Shown here in pieces: positions 8,355 to 16,234 of a DNA stretch of 31,856 bases. The DNA is from J005 sp964613235 (GTDB lineage Bacteria > Pseudomonadota > Zetaproteobacteria > Mariprofundales > Mariprofundaceae). The notes under the pieces were generated by a model. The model did no database searches, was not told the DNA's origin, and saw only the letters and a list, made by a program, of their open reading frames with translations. The DNA lies in the NCBI GenBank assembly GCA_964613235.1, contig CAZTGM010000014.1, positions 1 to 31,856 on the forward strand. Direction: 5' to 3'. Numbering within the stretch: the first letter of the stretch is position 1; each line of letters opens with the position of its first letter. The position numbers and the translations under genes are program-made.

Positions 8355-8383
8355 ATTGAAGCACTGTGTCAGGGCAGGGTCAA
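8355..8383 (-). promoter_or_regulatory. Candidate sigma-70 promoter for zapB-zapA-ssrS-fthC-ymdB
   Basis: On the minus strand TTGACC (8383-8378), a 17-bp spacer and TTCAAT (8360-8355) match the consensus at 5/6 and 4/6 positions. The expected start point, about 8348, is next to the A of the ATG at 8347. This explains the absence of a ribosome site and suggests a leaderless transcript. This is a pattern match only. Confidence 0.5.
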
Positions 8384-8413
8384 CTGTTTCACCGGTATGG
8401 GTGTTTTCTATGG

Positions 8414-10771
8414 CTACAGACCCAGTTCAAAAAATGAGTTTTCTTCAGCAGGGGGAGCATCAGGAGACGCAGATTCTTCAGTTGGCGCAGTGCCTTCGAG
8501 GAAGGCTTCATCCAGTGTGTCTTCCGTGGCATCAGTGGCCAGTTTTCCGGTTTTCCGATCGATGGTTACGATTTCAATGCCCTCGGGAATGGCAAAATCT
8601 TCCACCGGCTTGCCTTTGTGAAAAGCCTGCATGGCTTCCAGCCAGGTAGGGAGTGAGGCATGTGCGCCGGTTTGCCGGCGGCCCATGCTGGTAGGGGTAT
8701 CCCGTCCGGTCCAGACGCCTGTCAGCACCTGTGATGTGAAACCCATAAACCAGGCATCAACCTGTTTATTGGTCGTGCCTGTTTTACCGGCGGCCGGCCG
8801 CTGCAGTGCCAGTGCGCGCCGTCCGGTGCCGCGCTCGATGACGCCTTTCATCATATTGGTGATCAGATAGGCATAGGGCGGATCCAGCACCTGAATGGCT
8901 GGTCGCATGGCATTGCTGGCCGCTGCGACAGGGTCGGTATGGCAAGTCTGGCAGCGCGTGCCGGCCACGGCGCGATGCAGGGTATGACCATTGCGACCCT
9001 GCACCTGCATGATGGCCACTGGTTTCCATTTCTTGCCGGTAGCAAGTACGGCATAGGATTCAGTGAGTGCTTCCAGCGTGACTTCGGTGACGCCCAGCGC
9101 CAGCGCCAGCTGTTTGGGAAAAGTGCGTCCCAGCGGATAGTTTTGCAGCGCCATACGGAACTGGTCGATGCCGATATCCTGTAACAATTTGATCGAGGCC
9201 AGATTGCGCGAATGCTCGAGTGCATCACGCAGGGTAACCGGGCCGGCAAATTTGTTTTTGTAATTGTCCGGACGCCAGAAGTCATCGAAATTCGAGCCGC
9301 CGAACACCACCGGTGCATCCATGATGATAGATGCCGGTGTCATACCGTTTTCCAGGGCGGTCACATAAAGGAACGGCTTGAATGCGCTTCCAGGCTGACG
9401 TTTGGCTTGGCTGACGCGATCAAAGCCGCTGACTTTATGGTTGAAGCCGCCGACCCGGGCCAGCATCGTGCCGCGTTTGAGATCGATGCTGTAAAGCGCC
9501 GATTCAATGGATGGTCGCTGGGTGAGAATGACGCCGCCATGGCCATCGCCATGCAGCATGACCTCATCGCCGGCGATCCATGTGCGCGGGCGGTCATAGC
9601 GTTGCGGGTCGTTTTGTTGATCGGAAGGCGGTTTCTCCCATTGCCAGCGGGGTTTGCTGAGCTTCCAGCGTTGCATGCCGTCATTGATGATCAGCTGGTT
9701 GCCGCTGATTTTCTCCACCAGTGCCGGAACAATTTCGTCATCGTCAATTTGTGAGCGGCTGCGCTGTTTTTTCCAGGCCTGAAGAAGGGAAGGCCATTCG
9801 CGTTTGGCATGGTGCAGGGGGTAGCGATAGTACTGTTCCTGTTCCAGTCGCAACAGGCCGTGCCTGACGGACCGGATAGCATGGTTTTCCGTATCCGGCT
9901 GATAGGGGACGATGACAGTCAGGCCCTGTCGGCGCAGGGTTTGTTCACCAAACTTCTCGACCAGTTGCCGGCGAACTTCATCAGCATAGGCATCGGTCAT
10001 CAGTGTTTTGTTCAATGGTGTGACATTCAGTGGTTCGGCAATGGCCCTGGCAACCTCTTCAGCTGAGGCGTTATGGCTTTTTTCCATCAGGTAGAGCACG
10101 GTATTTCTGCGTTTCACAGCCAGTTCGGGGTGCAGGTGGGGCGCATATTTACTGGGTGCCTTGGGCAAGCCTGCCAGCATGGCGCATTCTGCCAGTGTCA
10201 GTTCATCCAGCGGTTTGTGAAAATAACGCCAGGCGGCACTGGCTACGCCATAGGCGCCGCGCCCGAGATAAATCTGGTTCAGATACAGGTACAGAATTTC
10301 GTCCTTGGAAAACTGTTGCTCGATGCGGTAAGCCAGCAGGGCTTCCCGAATTTTCCGTGTCAATGAACGTTCCGGCGATAACAGAAAGTTTTTGGCTACC
10401 TGCTGGGTGATGGTCGAGCCACCCTGCACGGTATGGCCGGCACGAATATTGGCCAGTGCAGCGGACAGGATACGGGCAGGGTTGATGCCCGGGTGTTCGT
10501 AAAATTGTTGGTCTTCGGCGGCCAGAAAGGCATGGATGATTTTCTGGGGGATCTGGTCGAAGGGCACCAGTATGCGGTGTTCGTCGGCATATTCGGCGAT
10601 GAGGGTACCTTCTTCATTGTAGATGCGTGTGGTCAGCGGTGGCTGGTAGTCAGCCAGGATTCTCAGATCCGGCAGCGTGCTGGCAAATACGAAATAGAGC
10701 GCGAGCACGGCCATGGCGGCAGTGAGGCTCAGAAACACAACGGTTTTCAAGAAGATTGAAAAAATGCGCAT
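8414..10771 (-). CDS. mrcA: Penicillin-binding protein 1A (class A, bifunctional)
   Basis: 785-residue class A PBP that polymerises glycan strands and cross-links peptides in the periplasm. After an N-terminal membrane anchor (about 5-29) comes the GT51 transglycosylase domain with EDQQFYEHPG (Glu86), GGSTITQQVAKN (117-128) and the LNQIYLGRGAYGV block. A PBP1A-type OB-like insert follows (about 290-420), then the transpeptidase with SAFK (Ser462), SRN (521-523) and KTGTTN (663-668). A Cys pair, CQTCH at 607-611, lies where E. coli PBP1A also has a CPEC pair. No Shine-Dalgarno is visible before the ATG, and a TATATT element lies just upstream. It is divergent from the minor-pilin operon with 19 bp between starts. 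Confidence 0.96.
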   Translation of the reverse strand: MRIFSIFLKTVVFLSLTAAMAVLALYFVFASTLPDLRILADYQPPLTTRIYNEEGTLIAEYADEHRILVPFDQIPQKIIHAFLAAEDQQFYEHPGINPARILSAALANIRAGHTVQGGSTITQQVAKNFLLSPERSLTRKIREALLAYRIEQQFSKDEILYLYLNQIYLGRGAYGVASAAWRYFHKPLDELTLAECAMLAGLPKAPSKYAPHLHPELAVKRRNTVLYLMEKSHNASAEEVARAIAEPLNVTPLNKTLMTDAYADEVRRQLVEKFGEQTLRRQGLTVIVPYQPDTENHAIRSVRHGLLRLEQEQYYRYPLHHAKREWPSLLQAWKKQRSRSQIDDDEIVPALVEKISGNQLIINDGMQRWKLSKPRWQWEKPPSDQQNDPQRYDRPRTWIAGDEVMLHGDGHGGVILTQRPSIESALYSIDLKRGTMLARVGGFNHKVSGFDRVSQAKRQPGSAFKPFLYVTALENGMTPASIIMDAPVVFGGSNFDDFWRPDNYKNKFAGPVTLRDALEHSRNLASIKLLQDIGIDQFRMALQNYPLGRTFPKQLALALGVTEVTLEALTESYAVLATGKKWKPVAIMQVQGRNGHTLHRAVAGTRCQTCHTDPVAAASNAMRPAIQVLDPPYAYLITNMMKGVIERGTGRRALALQRPAAGKTGTTNKQVDAWFMGFTSQVLTGVWTGRDTPTSMGRRQTGAHASLPTWLEAMQAFHKGKPVEDFAIPEGIEIVTIDRKTGKLATDATEDTLDEAFLEGTAPTEESASPDAPPAEENSFFELGL

Positions 10772-10790
10772 TAAGGCGAATATAAGCCGA

Positions 10791-11252
10791 ATGAAGGATA
10801 TCAGGCAAGGCGAATATCAAGGACGACGATGCGCGGCGGGGTTTTCACTGCTTGAGGTGATGATGGTGGTGGCTATTGTCGGTATCATGGTTGCGATAGC
10901 CGTGCCCTCATTATCTGCCTGGCGGCAGCAGCAGGCACTCAACAATGCTGCACAGACATTGCTAGCGCATTTGAAACAGGCGCGCATGCTGGCCGTTGCC
11001 GAGAATCGCAAGGTCAGTCTGACCTTTGATGCTACAGGCTATGTGTTTGATGCCGATGTGTCCGGCAATTGTACCGTGTGTCGTAATGAGGTGATTCGAT
11101 ACGATCAGTTTGCCAAACAGCTGGTGGTGACGCCGCAGACCACGCGTACGTTTAGCAGCCATGGGACAGTGAATTTTGGTTCGATCACCCTGCAGTTGGA
11201 TGGCTCGAAGAAGATCATCATCAATGCCATCGGTCGGGCGTATCTGCAATGA
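10791..11252 (+). CDS. GspH/FimT-family minor pilin
   Basis: 153-residue type IV minor pilin. The prepilin peptidase motif is AAG^FSLLEVM: Gly before the cut, Phe+1 and the conserved Glu+5, followed by a hydrophobic helix (MMVVAIVGIMVAIAVPSL). A globular C-terminal domain with a CTVC pair follows, as in the GspH/FimT family, which helps start the pilus and in some species binds DNA. The ATG at 10791 gives a 17-residue leader. An upstream ATG at 10764 would overlap mrcA and is less likely. It is the first gene of a four-gene minor-pilin operon, and its promoter must lie within or across the start of mrcA. Confidence 0.85.
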   Translation: MKDIRQGEYQGRRCAAGFSLLEVMMVVAIVGIMVAIAVPSLSAWRQQQALNNAAQTLLAHLKQARMLAVAENRKVSLTFDATGYVFDADVSGNCTVCRNEVIRYDQFAKQLVVTPQTTRTFSSHGTVNFGSITLQLDGSKKIIINAIGRAYLQ

Positions 11253-11758
11253 AAGGCGGAGTGATGCGCGGATTTACACTGATTGAAGTCATGATTGCAC
11301 TGGTGATCAGCATGATTGCACTGCTGGCAATCGGCAGCTTTACGGTTTCCATGATGAATCAGGGGCAGATTGCGCGCGAACGTCTTGCAGCCGTGCATCT
11401 GGCCGAGTCCCTGCTCGAGGAATGGCAACATGATGGCAAGGATTATTTTCCGAATGTGAAAGCCGATTGTTCGACACAGCCGCGTACCGCCATGCCGACC
11501 TATCCTGTCACGGTAAGTTGTACGCCAGCGACAGCCAGAACGAATTTTACGGTGCAGGCGCTTGAACAGTCAGCGGAAGGGCCCATGCCGCCTGCACCAT
11601 TGAAAATCGGGACCTTCGCCAAGGTTGATCCCTATACGGTTACACCAAAGGTAAAGGTGGTGAAGGTCTCCTGGTATCACAAGCCAACAGGGAATGCGCA
11701 GAAGGACAAAAGTCGCTTTCATTCGGTTTTCCTGACGCATGTGTCGGCGGTAAAATAA
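11249..11758 (+). CDS. PilV-like minor pilin
   Basis: 169-residue prepilin whose start overlaps the previous stop as ATGA. The cleavage motif MRG^FTLIEVMIAL has Glu+5, and the hydrophobic helix runs to about residue 35. LAAVHLAESLLEEW after the helix is typical of PilV-type minor pilins. An alternative start at the ATG 11264 would leave only a very short leader. Position (second in fimT-pilV-pilW-pilX order) supports the PilV call. It is expected to sit in the tip complex that starts pilus assembly. Confidence 0.8.
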   Translation: MKGGVMRGFTLIEVMIALVISMIALLAIGSFTVSMMNQGQIARERLAAVHLAESLLEEWQHDGKDYFPNVKADCSTQPRTAMPTYPVTVSCTPATARTNFTVQALEQSAEGPMPPAPLKIGTFAKVDPYTVTPKVKVVKVSWYHKPTGNAQKDKSRFHSVFLTHVSAVK

Positions 11759-11759
11759 G

Positions 11760-12287
11760 ATGATAAAGAGCAGGAGTATGCAGGAAAGAGGCTTTACACT
11801 GGTCGAACTGCTGGTTGCCATGGCCATTGGACTGGTCATTCTGTCCGGCATTATTTCGTTGTATGTGTCCGGTATAAACAGCAACCGGGCGGAAATGTCA
11901 CGCACGGAACGCATGAGCGATCTTTATCTGGCCTCGCAAATCATGCAGTCCGAATTAAAAACCGCACGGGATATTTGCTGGGATGCGGCGAATAAACAGC
12001 TGATATACCAGCCGCTGGATTCGGCAGCAACGCTGAATGGCTGTAACAATGTGGCGGCCAGTAACGGGGCCTTCAGGCTGGAGGCGAAAAAGCAGCGTAT
12101 ATGCTGGGACAGGCCTGATGAGGGGGATGGATGTCAGGAGATGGTCCGGGATATGGATGCAACGGCCGGGCTCGTGGCCAGTCTGTCTGGCGGTGTCTGG
12201 GATATTCGTCTGAAATCCACCTATACCGGTAAGGATCATACAACGAAATCGCTTGAACTGGGTTTTAAACTGTGGCCAAGGAATTGA
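11760..12287 (+). CDS. PilW-like minor pilin
   Basis: 175-residue prepilin with the peptidase motif ERG^FTLVELLVAM (Glu+5) and a hydrophobic segment to about residue 38. Four cysteines in the soluble domain (DICWD, LNGCNN, RICWD and DGCQEM) could form two disulfides in the periplasm. It begins 1 bp after the previous stop. At 175 residues it is shorter than the PilW proteins I know. The assignment rests on the motif and operon order. Confidence 0.78.
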   Translation: MIKSRSMQERGFTLVELLVAMAIGLVILSGIISLYVSGINSNRAEMSRTERMSDLYLASQIMQSELKTARDICWDAANKQLIYQPLDSAATLNGCNNVAASNGAFRLEAKKQRICWDRPDEGDGCQEMVRDMDATAGLVASLSGGVWDIRLKSTYTGKDHTTKSLELGFKLWPRN

Positions 12288-12290
12288 TCT

Positions 12291-13193
12291 ATGCATAGAA
12301 CATCCGTAGCCGGGCAGCGTGGTTTTGTGCTGCCGATGGCATTGATTGTACTGACCTTGCTGACCCTGTTGGCGCTGGCATTGTATTTTGTCAGTCGCAG
12401 CGGAATTCAGACCAGCGCCACTGCCCAGCGGTCGACACAGGCATTTTATTTCGCCGAGGCCGGCATCAATTACATCACCTGGGCTTTGAATAACGATGCC
12501 GATTTTGACAGTTTTAATGCGGGCGGAACATATGAGTTTTCGGCATTGGAGCCGACATTTCCTGCCAATGCCGCGCAAGTAGGTGACTATTCGGAGTTGC
12601 TGGCCTATTTGTGGTATCCGGGGCCTGCCGTGGTCAGTGATACGCAGGCAGCCGGTAAATCCGGTCAGATGCTGTATTTTGACAATACGCCCATGGCCAG
12701 TCGCTATATTTGTGCGGAAAATGCGGCGAAATTTCCGAATTGTATTGATTTTTCATTGCCGGCTTCTCAGCGGGTATCGCCGGTGATGGAGCGCATCAGT
12801 ACGCATTTGCCGCGCTACATCAAGCTTGAAATGACAGCCGATGGGAAAATCTTACCCTCCATTCCGGCATTGCCACACCGCTCGCCACCTGTGACCGGTG
12901 AGGACGTGCCGAACAATGGTGCCATTGTCTGGCTGACGGCAGGAACCGCCTCGAAGGATATTGAACTGTTCCCGCTGGATCCGTCCGATTTGTATGGTGG
13001 TACAAAGCCGGCGCTGTGTCTGGGAGGATCGTTACCGTCCTGTCCGTGTAACAAGGCGGATGCCGCTTATGCAACAGCCCAGGCCTGCGATGCCAATGCA
13101 CGCACATGGCTCACATCCTATGGCCTGGTTGCATATGCGGTGGGTTATGTGGATGGCAAGCCGACGGTCTTAGTGCGGGCCGTGGTAATGTGA
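12291..13193 (+). CDS. PilX-like minor pilin
   Basis: 300-residue protein with an N-terminal PilX-type segment: QRG^FVLPMALIVLTLLTLLALALYF, then a helix containing STQAFYFAEAGINYITWAL. The residue at +5 is Met rather than Glu, as expected for a pilin that caps a complex (compare GspK). It starts 3 bp after pilW. The C-terminal domain has seven or more cysteines (CAEN, NCID, LCLG, CPCN, ACDAN). Its stop codon lies inside the CRP-like palindrome that precedes the next gene. Confidence 0.78.
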   Translation: MHRTSVAGQRGFVLPMALIVLTLLTLLALALYFVSRSGIQTSATAQRSTQAFYFAEAGINYITWALNNDADFDSFNAGGTYEFSALEPTFPANAAQVGDYSELLAYLWYPGPAVVSDTQAAGKSGQMLYFDNTPMASRYICAENAAKFPNCIDFSLPASQRVSPVMERISTHLPRYIKLEMTADGKILPSIPALPHRSPPVTGEDVPNNGAIVWLTAGTASKDIELFPLDPSDLYGGTKPALCLGGSLPSCPCNKADAAYATAQACDANARTWLTSYGLVAYAVGYVDGKPTVLVRAVVM

Positions 13194-13206
13194 TGTGGAT
13201 CACATT
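13187..13206 (+). promoter_or_regulatory. CRP/Vfr-type operator (perfect palindrome)
   Basis: AATGTGAT (13187-13194), GTGG and ATCACATT (13199-13206) form an 8-bp perfect inverted repeat containing TGTGA-N6-TCACA, the E. coli CRP consensus. It overlaps the pilX stop codon and the first bases of the -35 element at 13205. The centre (13196.5) lies about 43 bp upstream of the expected start of transcription, close to the -41.5 geometry of class II CRP activation. Confidence 0.75.
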
Positions 13207-13233
13207 GACTGAAGACTCAGAGGGTTATATATT
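13205..13233 (+). promoter_or_regulatory. Sigma-70 promoter upstream of the secreted Ser/Lys/Asp-rich protein
   Basis: TTGACT (13205-13210), a 17-bp spacer and TATATT (13228-13233) match the consensus at 5/6 and 5/6. The expected start is near 13240, giving a leader of about 30 nt that contains the GGGAGGTG ribosome site (13257-13264) of the next gene. The -35 overlaps the right edge of the CRP-like palindrome. Confidence 0.75.
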
Positions 13234-13269
13234 GGCAGTAAGTCGAACGGTTTGTCGGGAGGTGTGGTG

Positions 13270-13641
13270 ATGTACAGGGTATTGGTAATGATAGGCTGCT
13301 TTTTTACGGTTTGGGGTGTTTCTGCAGGGCTGCAGGGGAGGCATGTCGATACGGGAATTGCAATGTTGCTGGCCGACGATGGCTCTTCCGGTACTTCTTC
13401 CAAGGACAAGGATTCGTCCGGGAAGGATAAATCCGCCAGCAAGGATGAGGATAAGGATGGAGACAGTGGCGGTTGTGTGTGTCCGCCAGGTATTGAGAAC
13501 TGTGTTTGCAGCGATGGTTCCATGGGAAAGTCTGGCTGCGGCAGCACTGGTGGCTCTGACGACGGCACGTCATCAGATGGTTCCGGGACAAAGGACAAGG
13601 ATAAGTCATCATCCGGGGGTGACGAAAAAGACAAGGATAAA
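13270..13641 (+). CDS. Secreted Ser/Lys/Asp/Gly-rich protein, unrecognised; runs into gap
   Basis: I do not recognise this protein. The ATG at 13270 lies 5 bp after a near-perfect ribosome site. The first 19 residues are a signal peptide (MYRVLVMIGCFFTVWGVSA, probable cut after VSA). The mature part is low-complexity: KDKD/KDED runs alternating with Ser and Gly, broken by a cysteine cluster (GCVCPPGIENCVCSDGS, about residues 75-91) and CGSTGG. The 124 codons seen end in KDEKDKDK-like repeats at the assembly gap, so the C-terminus is missing. It lies between the minor-pilin and pilMNOQ blocks under a CRP-type promoter, so a pilus-associated or surface role is possible but unproven. Confidence 0.7.
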
Positions 13642-13741
13642 NNNNNNNNNNNNNNNNNNNNNNNNNNNNNNNNNNNNNNNNNNNNNNNNNNNNNNNNNNN
13701 NNNNNNNNNNNNNNNNNNNNNNNNNNNNNNNNNNNNNNNNN
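13642..13741. other. Assembly gap (100 N)
   Basis: Exactly 100 N, a conventional length for a gap of unknown size, so the real distance may differ greatly. It interrupts the KDK-repeat coding region. Any gene lying here, for example a pilY1-type tip adhesin often found near minor pilins, would be invisible. Confidence 0.98.
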
Positions 13742-13813
13742 GGTGGAACGAGCTGTGAGGATAGCCGGATCAAGGCCAGTCCCCGTGAATTTCGTTCGAT
13801 TCTCGGGAGATAG
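13742..13813 (+). CDS. C-terminal fragment of an unidentified protein after the gap
   Basis: The frame reading GGTSCEDSRIKASPREF and so on is open from the gap to TAG at 13811-13813 (23 residues). Its start (Gly-Gly-Thr-Ser-Cys) resembles the composition of the protein before the gap, so it may be that protein's C-terminus. The two frames are out of phase across 100 N, but the N length is arbitrary. A second frame stops after five codons (TGA at 13756-13758), so it cannot be excluded that the fragment belongs to another gene. Confidence 0.4.
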   Translation, partial: GGTSCEDSRIKASPREFRSILGR

Positions 13814-13834
13814 CCACGTGCGAATGCACGGATA

Positions 13835-13864
13835 TTGACGATTCCCCTGTAAATAAGGTATGTT
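13835..13864 (+). promoter_or_regulatory. Candidate promoter for pilM-pilN-pilO-pilQ
   Basis: TTGACG (13835-13840), an 18-bp spacer and TATGTT (13859-13864) lie about 40 bp upstream of pilM, whose ribosome site is GAGGGAGG (13894-13901). The match is 5/6 and 4/6 with a slightly long spacer. It lies directly after the fragment that follows the gap. Confidence 0.45.
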
Positions 13865-13904
13865 GCGTATCATATAAAGGTAATGCCTTAAATGAGGGAG
13901 GCGA

Positions 13905-15002
13905 ATGTCACTGTTATCGGGGAATCGTAACGGTCTGATAGGGGTCGACATTGGCACCTCTTCCATCAAGGTGGCAGAGCTTCATCGCGGGCATTCGGGC
14001 TACCATTTGCATGCTGCAGCTGTGGTGCCGCTTCCTCCGGGTGCTATTGTGGAAAACACGGTGGAAAAGGCGGATGTGGTTGCCCAGGTGCTGCGTGAGG
14101 CGGTTCGGCAGGCGGGGGTATCGACGGATCGTGCAGCGATTGCCGTGGCCGGCAATGCGGTGATTGTCAAAACGATTCTGTTGCCGGCAATGAGCGAGCT
14201 GGAACTGGAAAGCCAGATTGCCTATGAAGCGGATCAGTATGTGCCCTACGATATGGATGAGCTGTATCTGGACTTCCATGTGCTTGGCCCTGCCGAGCAG
14301 GACCCGGAACAAATGGAAGTTGTGCTCGTTGTTTGTAAGCGGAATATCATTGAAGATTATCAACTCCTGTTCAATGAGGCGGGACTGACGCTTGTTTGTG
14401 TCGATTGCGCCGTGTTTGCCCTGCAGAACATCGCCGAGTTACTGCATGAAATCCCGTCGGCGAAGCCAGCCAACGGCATCCATCTGCTTCAGCCGAAAAA
14501 AAACTTTTCGCCAACGATTGCGCTGATCAATATCGGGGCCGCCATGATTCATGTGAATATCCTTGTCGAGGGTCGCATGACATTCGTGCGGGACCATTTT
14601 TTTGGTGGCAATGAATTGACAGAGGCAATTCAACGCATTCATCAGCTGAGCTTTCAGGATGCCGAACGCATGAAAATCGAAGACTTTTCCGTTGTGCAGA
14701 AGGATGCAGTAGATCAATACCTGGCCAAGCTAGCCTCAGAGTTGATGTATGCGCTGGACTTCTATTCGGCCAATCATTCGGATCGGCCGGTTGACAAAAT
14801 TTTCCTCAGTGGTGGCGGAGCCCTGGTGCCCGGGATTGCGGAAGCGCTGGAGATGCGCTTAGGCATTGATGCTGAAATATTACAGCCCTTTCCCAGCATT
14901 ACGATTGCACACAACAAGGCCTTTAATCCGGACATGATGCAAAAACTGGGGCCACGCATGGTCTTGCCGTTAGGGCTGGCCATCCGAGCTTTTCTGCCAT
15001 GA
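13905..15002 (+). CDS. pilM: Type IV pilus assembly protein PilM
   Basis: 365-residue actin-like cytoplasmic ATPase-fold protein that binds the N-terminal tail of PilN and links the alignment complex to the motor. Fold motifs visible are the phosphate-1 loop GVDIGTSSIKVAEL (12-25), IAVAGNAVIVKTI, the phosphate-2-like region INIGAAMIHVNIL and the C-terminal KIFLSGGGALVPGIAEAL. Length is typical. A GAGGGAGG ribosome site precedes the ATG. Its stop overlaps the pilN start as ATGA. Confidence 0.95.
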   Translation: MSLLSGNRNGLIGVDIGTSSIKVAELHRGHSGYHLHAAAVVPLPPGAIVENTVEKADVVAQVLREAVRQAGVSTDRAAIAVAGNAVIVKTILLPAMSELELESQIAYEADQYVPYDMDELYLDFHVLGPAEQDPEQMEVVLVVCKRNIIEDYQLLFNEAGLTLVCVDCAVFALQNIAELLHEIPSAKPANGIHLLQPKKNFSPTIALINIGAAMIHVNILVEGRMTFVRDHFFGGNELTEAIQRIHQLSFQDAERMKIEDFSVVQKDAVDQYLAKLASELMYALDFYSANHSDRPVDKIFLSGGGALVPGIAEALEMRLGIDAEILQPFPSITIAHNKAFNPDMMQKLGPRMVLPLGLAIRAFLP

Positions 15003-15583
15003 TACGGATTAATCTTTTACCCTACCGGGTAGAGCTGCGCCGGCAGCAGATACTACAACAATTGCTGGCAGGTATTGGCATCATCGTCATGGTTGCAAGC
15101 CTGCTGTTCTCTTGGCATGTCTATCAGGGAGGGACGGTGAATGAACTGGAAGTCCAGCTGGAAGATCTGAAAGAGCAGAATGAAGAACTGGAAGTAAGCA
15201 TTGGTGAAATCAAGGGAATTGAGATGCTTCGTGCTGAGGTGGAACAGAAGCTGGCATTGGTTGACCAGTTGCAGGAAGGTCGTTTCCGAGCATTAATCGT
15301 ACTCTACGAGCTGGCCAAACGCATTCCCAAAAATGTCTGGCTAACTTCCATTGAAGATAATGGTTCCAGCCTGCAGCTAAGTGGTAAGGCTGAAAGCAAT
15401 AAGGCGATTGCCAATTTTATGCGTGCGCTGGATCAGTCGTCTGTGTTTACGGGCATTCGATTGCGGGAGATTACCCGGGAGAGTATTGGCGGGCAGCATG
15501 TACGTCAGTTTGCATTGTCTCTGTTGCATAGCGGTTCGAATCAGCTTCATGCCACTGTGCCGGTAAAAGGAAGGGGGCGATGA
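14999..15583 (+). CDS. pilN: Type IV pilus assembly protein PilN
   Basis: 194-residue bitopic inner-membrane protein. It begins MIRINLLPYRVELRRQQ, the conserved cytoplasmic peptide that docks on PilM, followed by one membrane helix (about 22-42), a coiled coil (NELEVQLEDLKEQNEELE) and a ferredoxin-like periplasmic domain (VWLTSIEDNGSSLQLSGKA). It pairs with PilO to form the inner-membrane alignment platform. ATGA overlaps at both ends show tight coupling with pilM and pilO. Confidence 0.95.
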   Translation: MIRINLLPYRVELRRQQILQQLLAGIGIIVMVASLLFSWHVYQGGTVNELEVQLEDLKEQNEELEVSIGEIKGIEMLRAEVEQKLALVDQLQEGRFRALIVLYELAKRIPKNVWLTSIEDNGSSLQLSGKAESNKAIANFMRALDQSSVFTGIRLREITRESIGGQHVRQFALSLLHSGSNQLHATVPVKGRGR

Positions 15584-16212
15584 AGGGGTTGAGTCTGGAT
15601 TTTGCGATGCTGGATCAGCTGAAGCCGTTGCTATCCTATCCCGTATGGCAAAAGCTTGTTGCCCTGGCAGGAGTGGCTTTGCTGCTGGTTGTATCCTATG
15701 TGTACTTTTTCTTGTTGCCTGTAGAGGACGAAATCGATGGGTTGCAGGCATCCATTATAGAACAGCAACGGATACTTGAGCGTAATCAGGCGATTGCCGA
15801 CCAGTTGCCCAAAAAGAAGCAGGAGTACGAGCAGTTGGTCAAGGATCTGAATGTGGCACTCAATATGTTGCCCAGAAAGTCGCAGATTGAGAATCTTCTT
15901 GCAGACGTATCATGGGCAGGCAAAGATGCCGGTCTGGAGTTTAGTGTTTTCCAGCCAAAAGAAGAGCGTGTACGGGAAATCTACGCTGAGGTCCCGGTGG
16001 AAATTTCTGTGAATGGAAGTTTCCGCCAATTACTCTCGTTTCTTAAGCGCGTGGGGGAGATGCCCAGAATTGTTGATGTGAAGCGCCTGTCGATTTCTCC
16101 GGGAGAAAAGCCCGGCATGCTTGCAGTGGCGGGTTCGGTTGTGACTTATCGTTTTGTTGAAAACGGGGTGGCAGCGAATGATTTGTCGCAATCACGGGCA
16201 AGAGGGCGCTAA
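15580..16212 (+). CDS. pilO: Type IV pilus assembly protein PilO
   Basis: 210-residue partner of PilN. It has a short cytoplasmic tail, one membrane helix (about 26-46, LVALAGVALLLVVSYVYFFL), a coiled coil (DEIDGLQASIIEQQRILERN) and a periplasmic domain ending in MPRIVDVKRLSISPG, typical of PilO. Its length is normal, so it is not a PilO-PilP fusion. In most pil operons pilP, a lipoprotein linking PilNO to PilQ, comes next. Here pilQ follows directly after 22 bp. Confidence 0.93.
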   Translation: MKGLSLDFAMLDQLKPLLSYPVWQKLVALAGVALLLVVSYVYFFLLPVEDEIDGLQASIIEQQRILERNQAIADQLPKKKQEYEQLVKDLNVALNMLPRKSQIENLLADVSWAGKDAGLEFSVFQPKEERVREIYAEVPVEISVNGSFRQLLSFLKRVGEMPRIVDVKRLSISPGEKPGMLAVAGSVVTYRFVENGVAANDLSQSRARGR

Positions 16213-16234
16213 GGGTATGTCCGGGAGGAGTGAT

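Noticed and set aside
8390..8403. CACC/GGTG inverted repeat after mrcA
   Set aside because: 4-bp stem without a T-run; not a credible terminator.
8939..8953. CxxCH (CQTCH, residues 607-611 of PBP1A) resembling a haem c-binding motif
   Set aside because: It lies in the transpeptidase domain where E. coli PBP1A also carries a CxxC pair; the rest of the protein is an ordinary PBP1A with no cytochrome features.
10781..10786. TATAAG as a -10 for the minor-pilin operon
   Set aside because: The expected start would fall at or after the ATG 10791, and the best -35 needs a 19-bp spacer.
13817..13830. Short CGTGC/GCACG hairpin after the post-gap fragment
   Set aside because: Only a 5-bp stem with no T-run; too weak to call a terminator.
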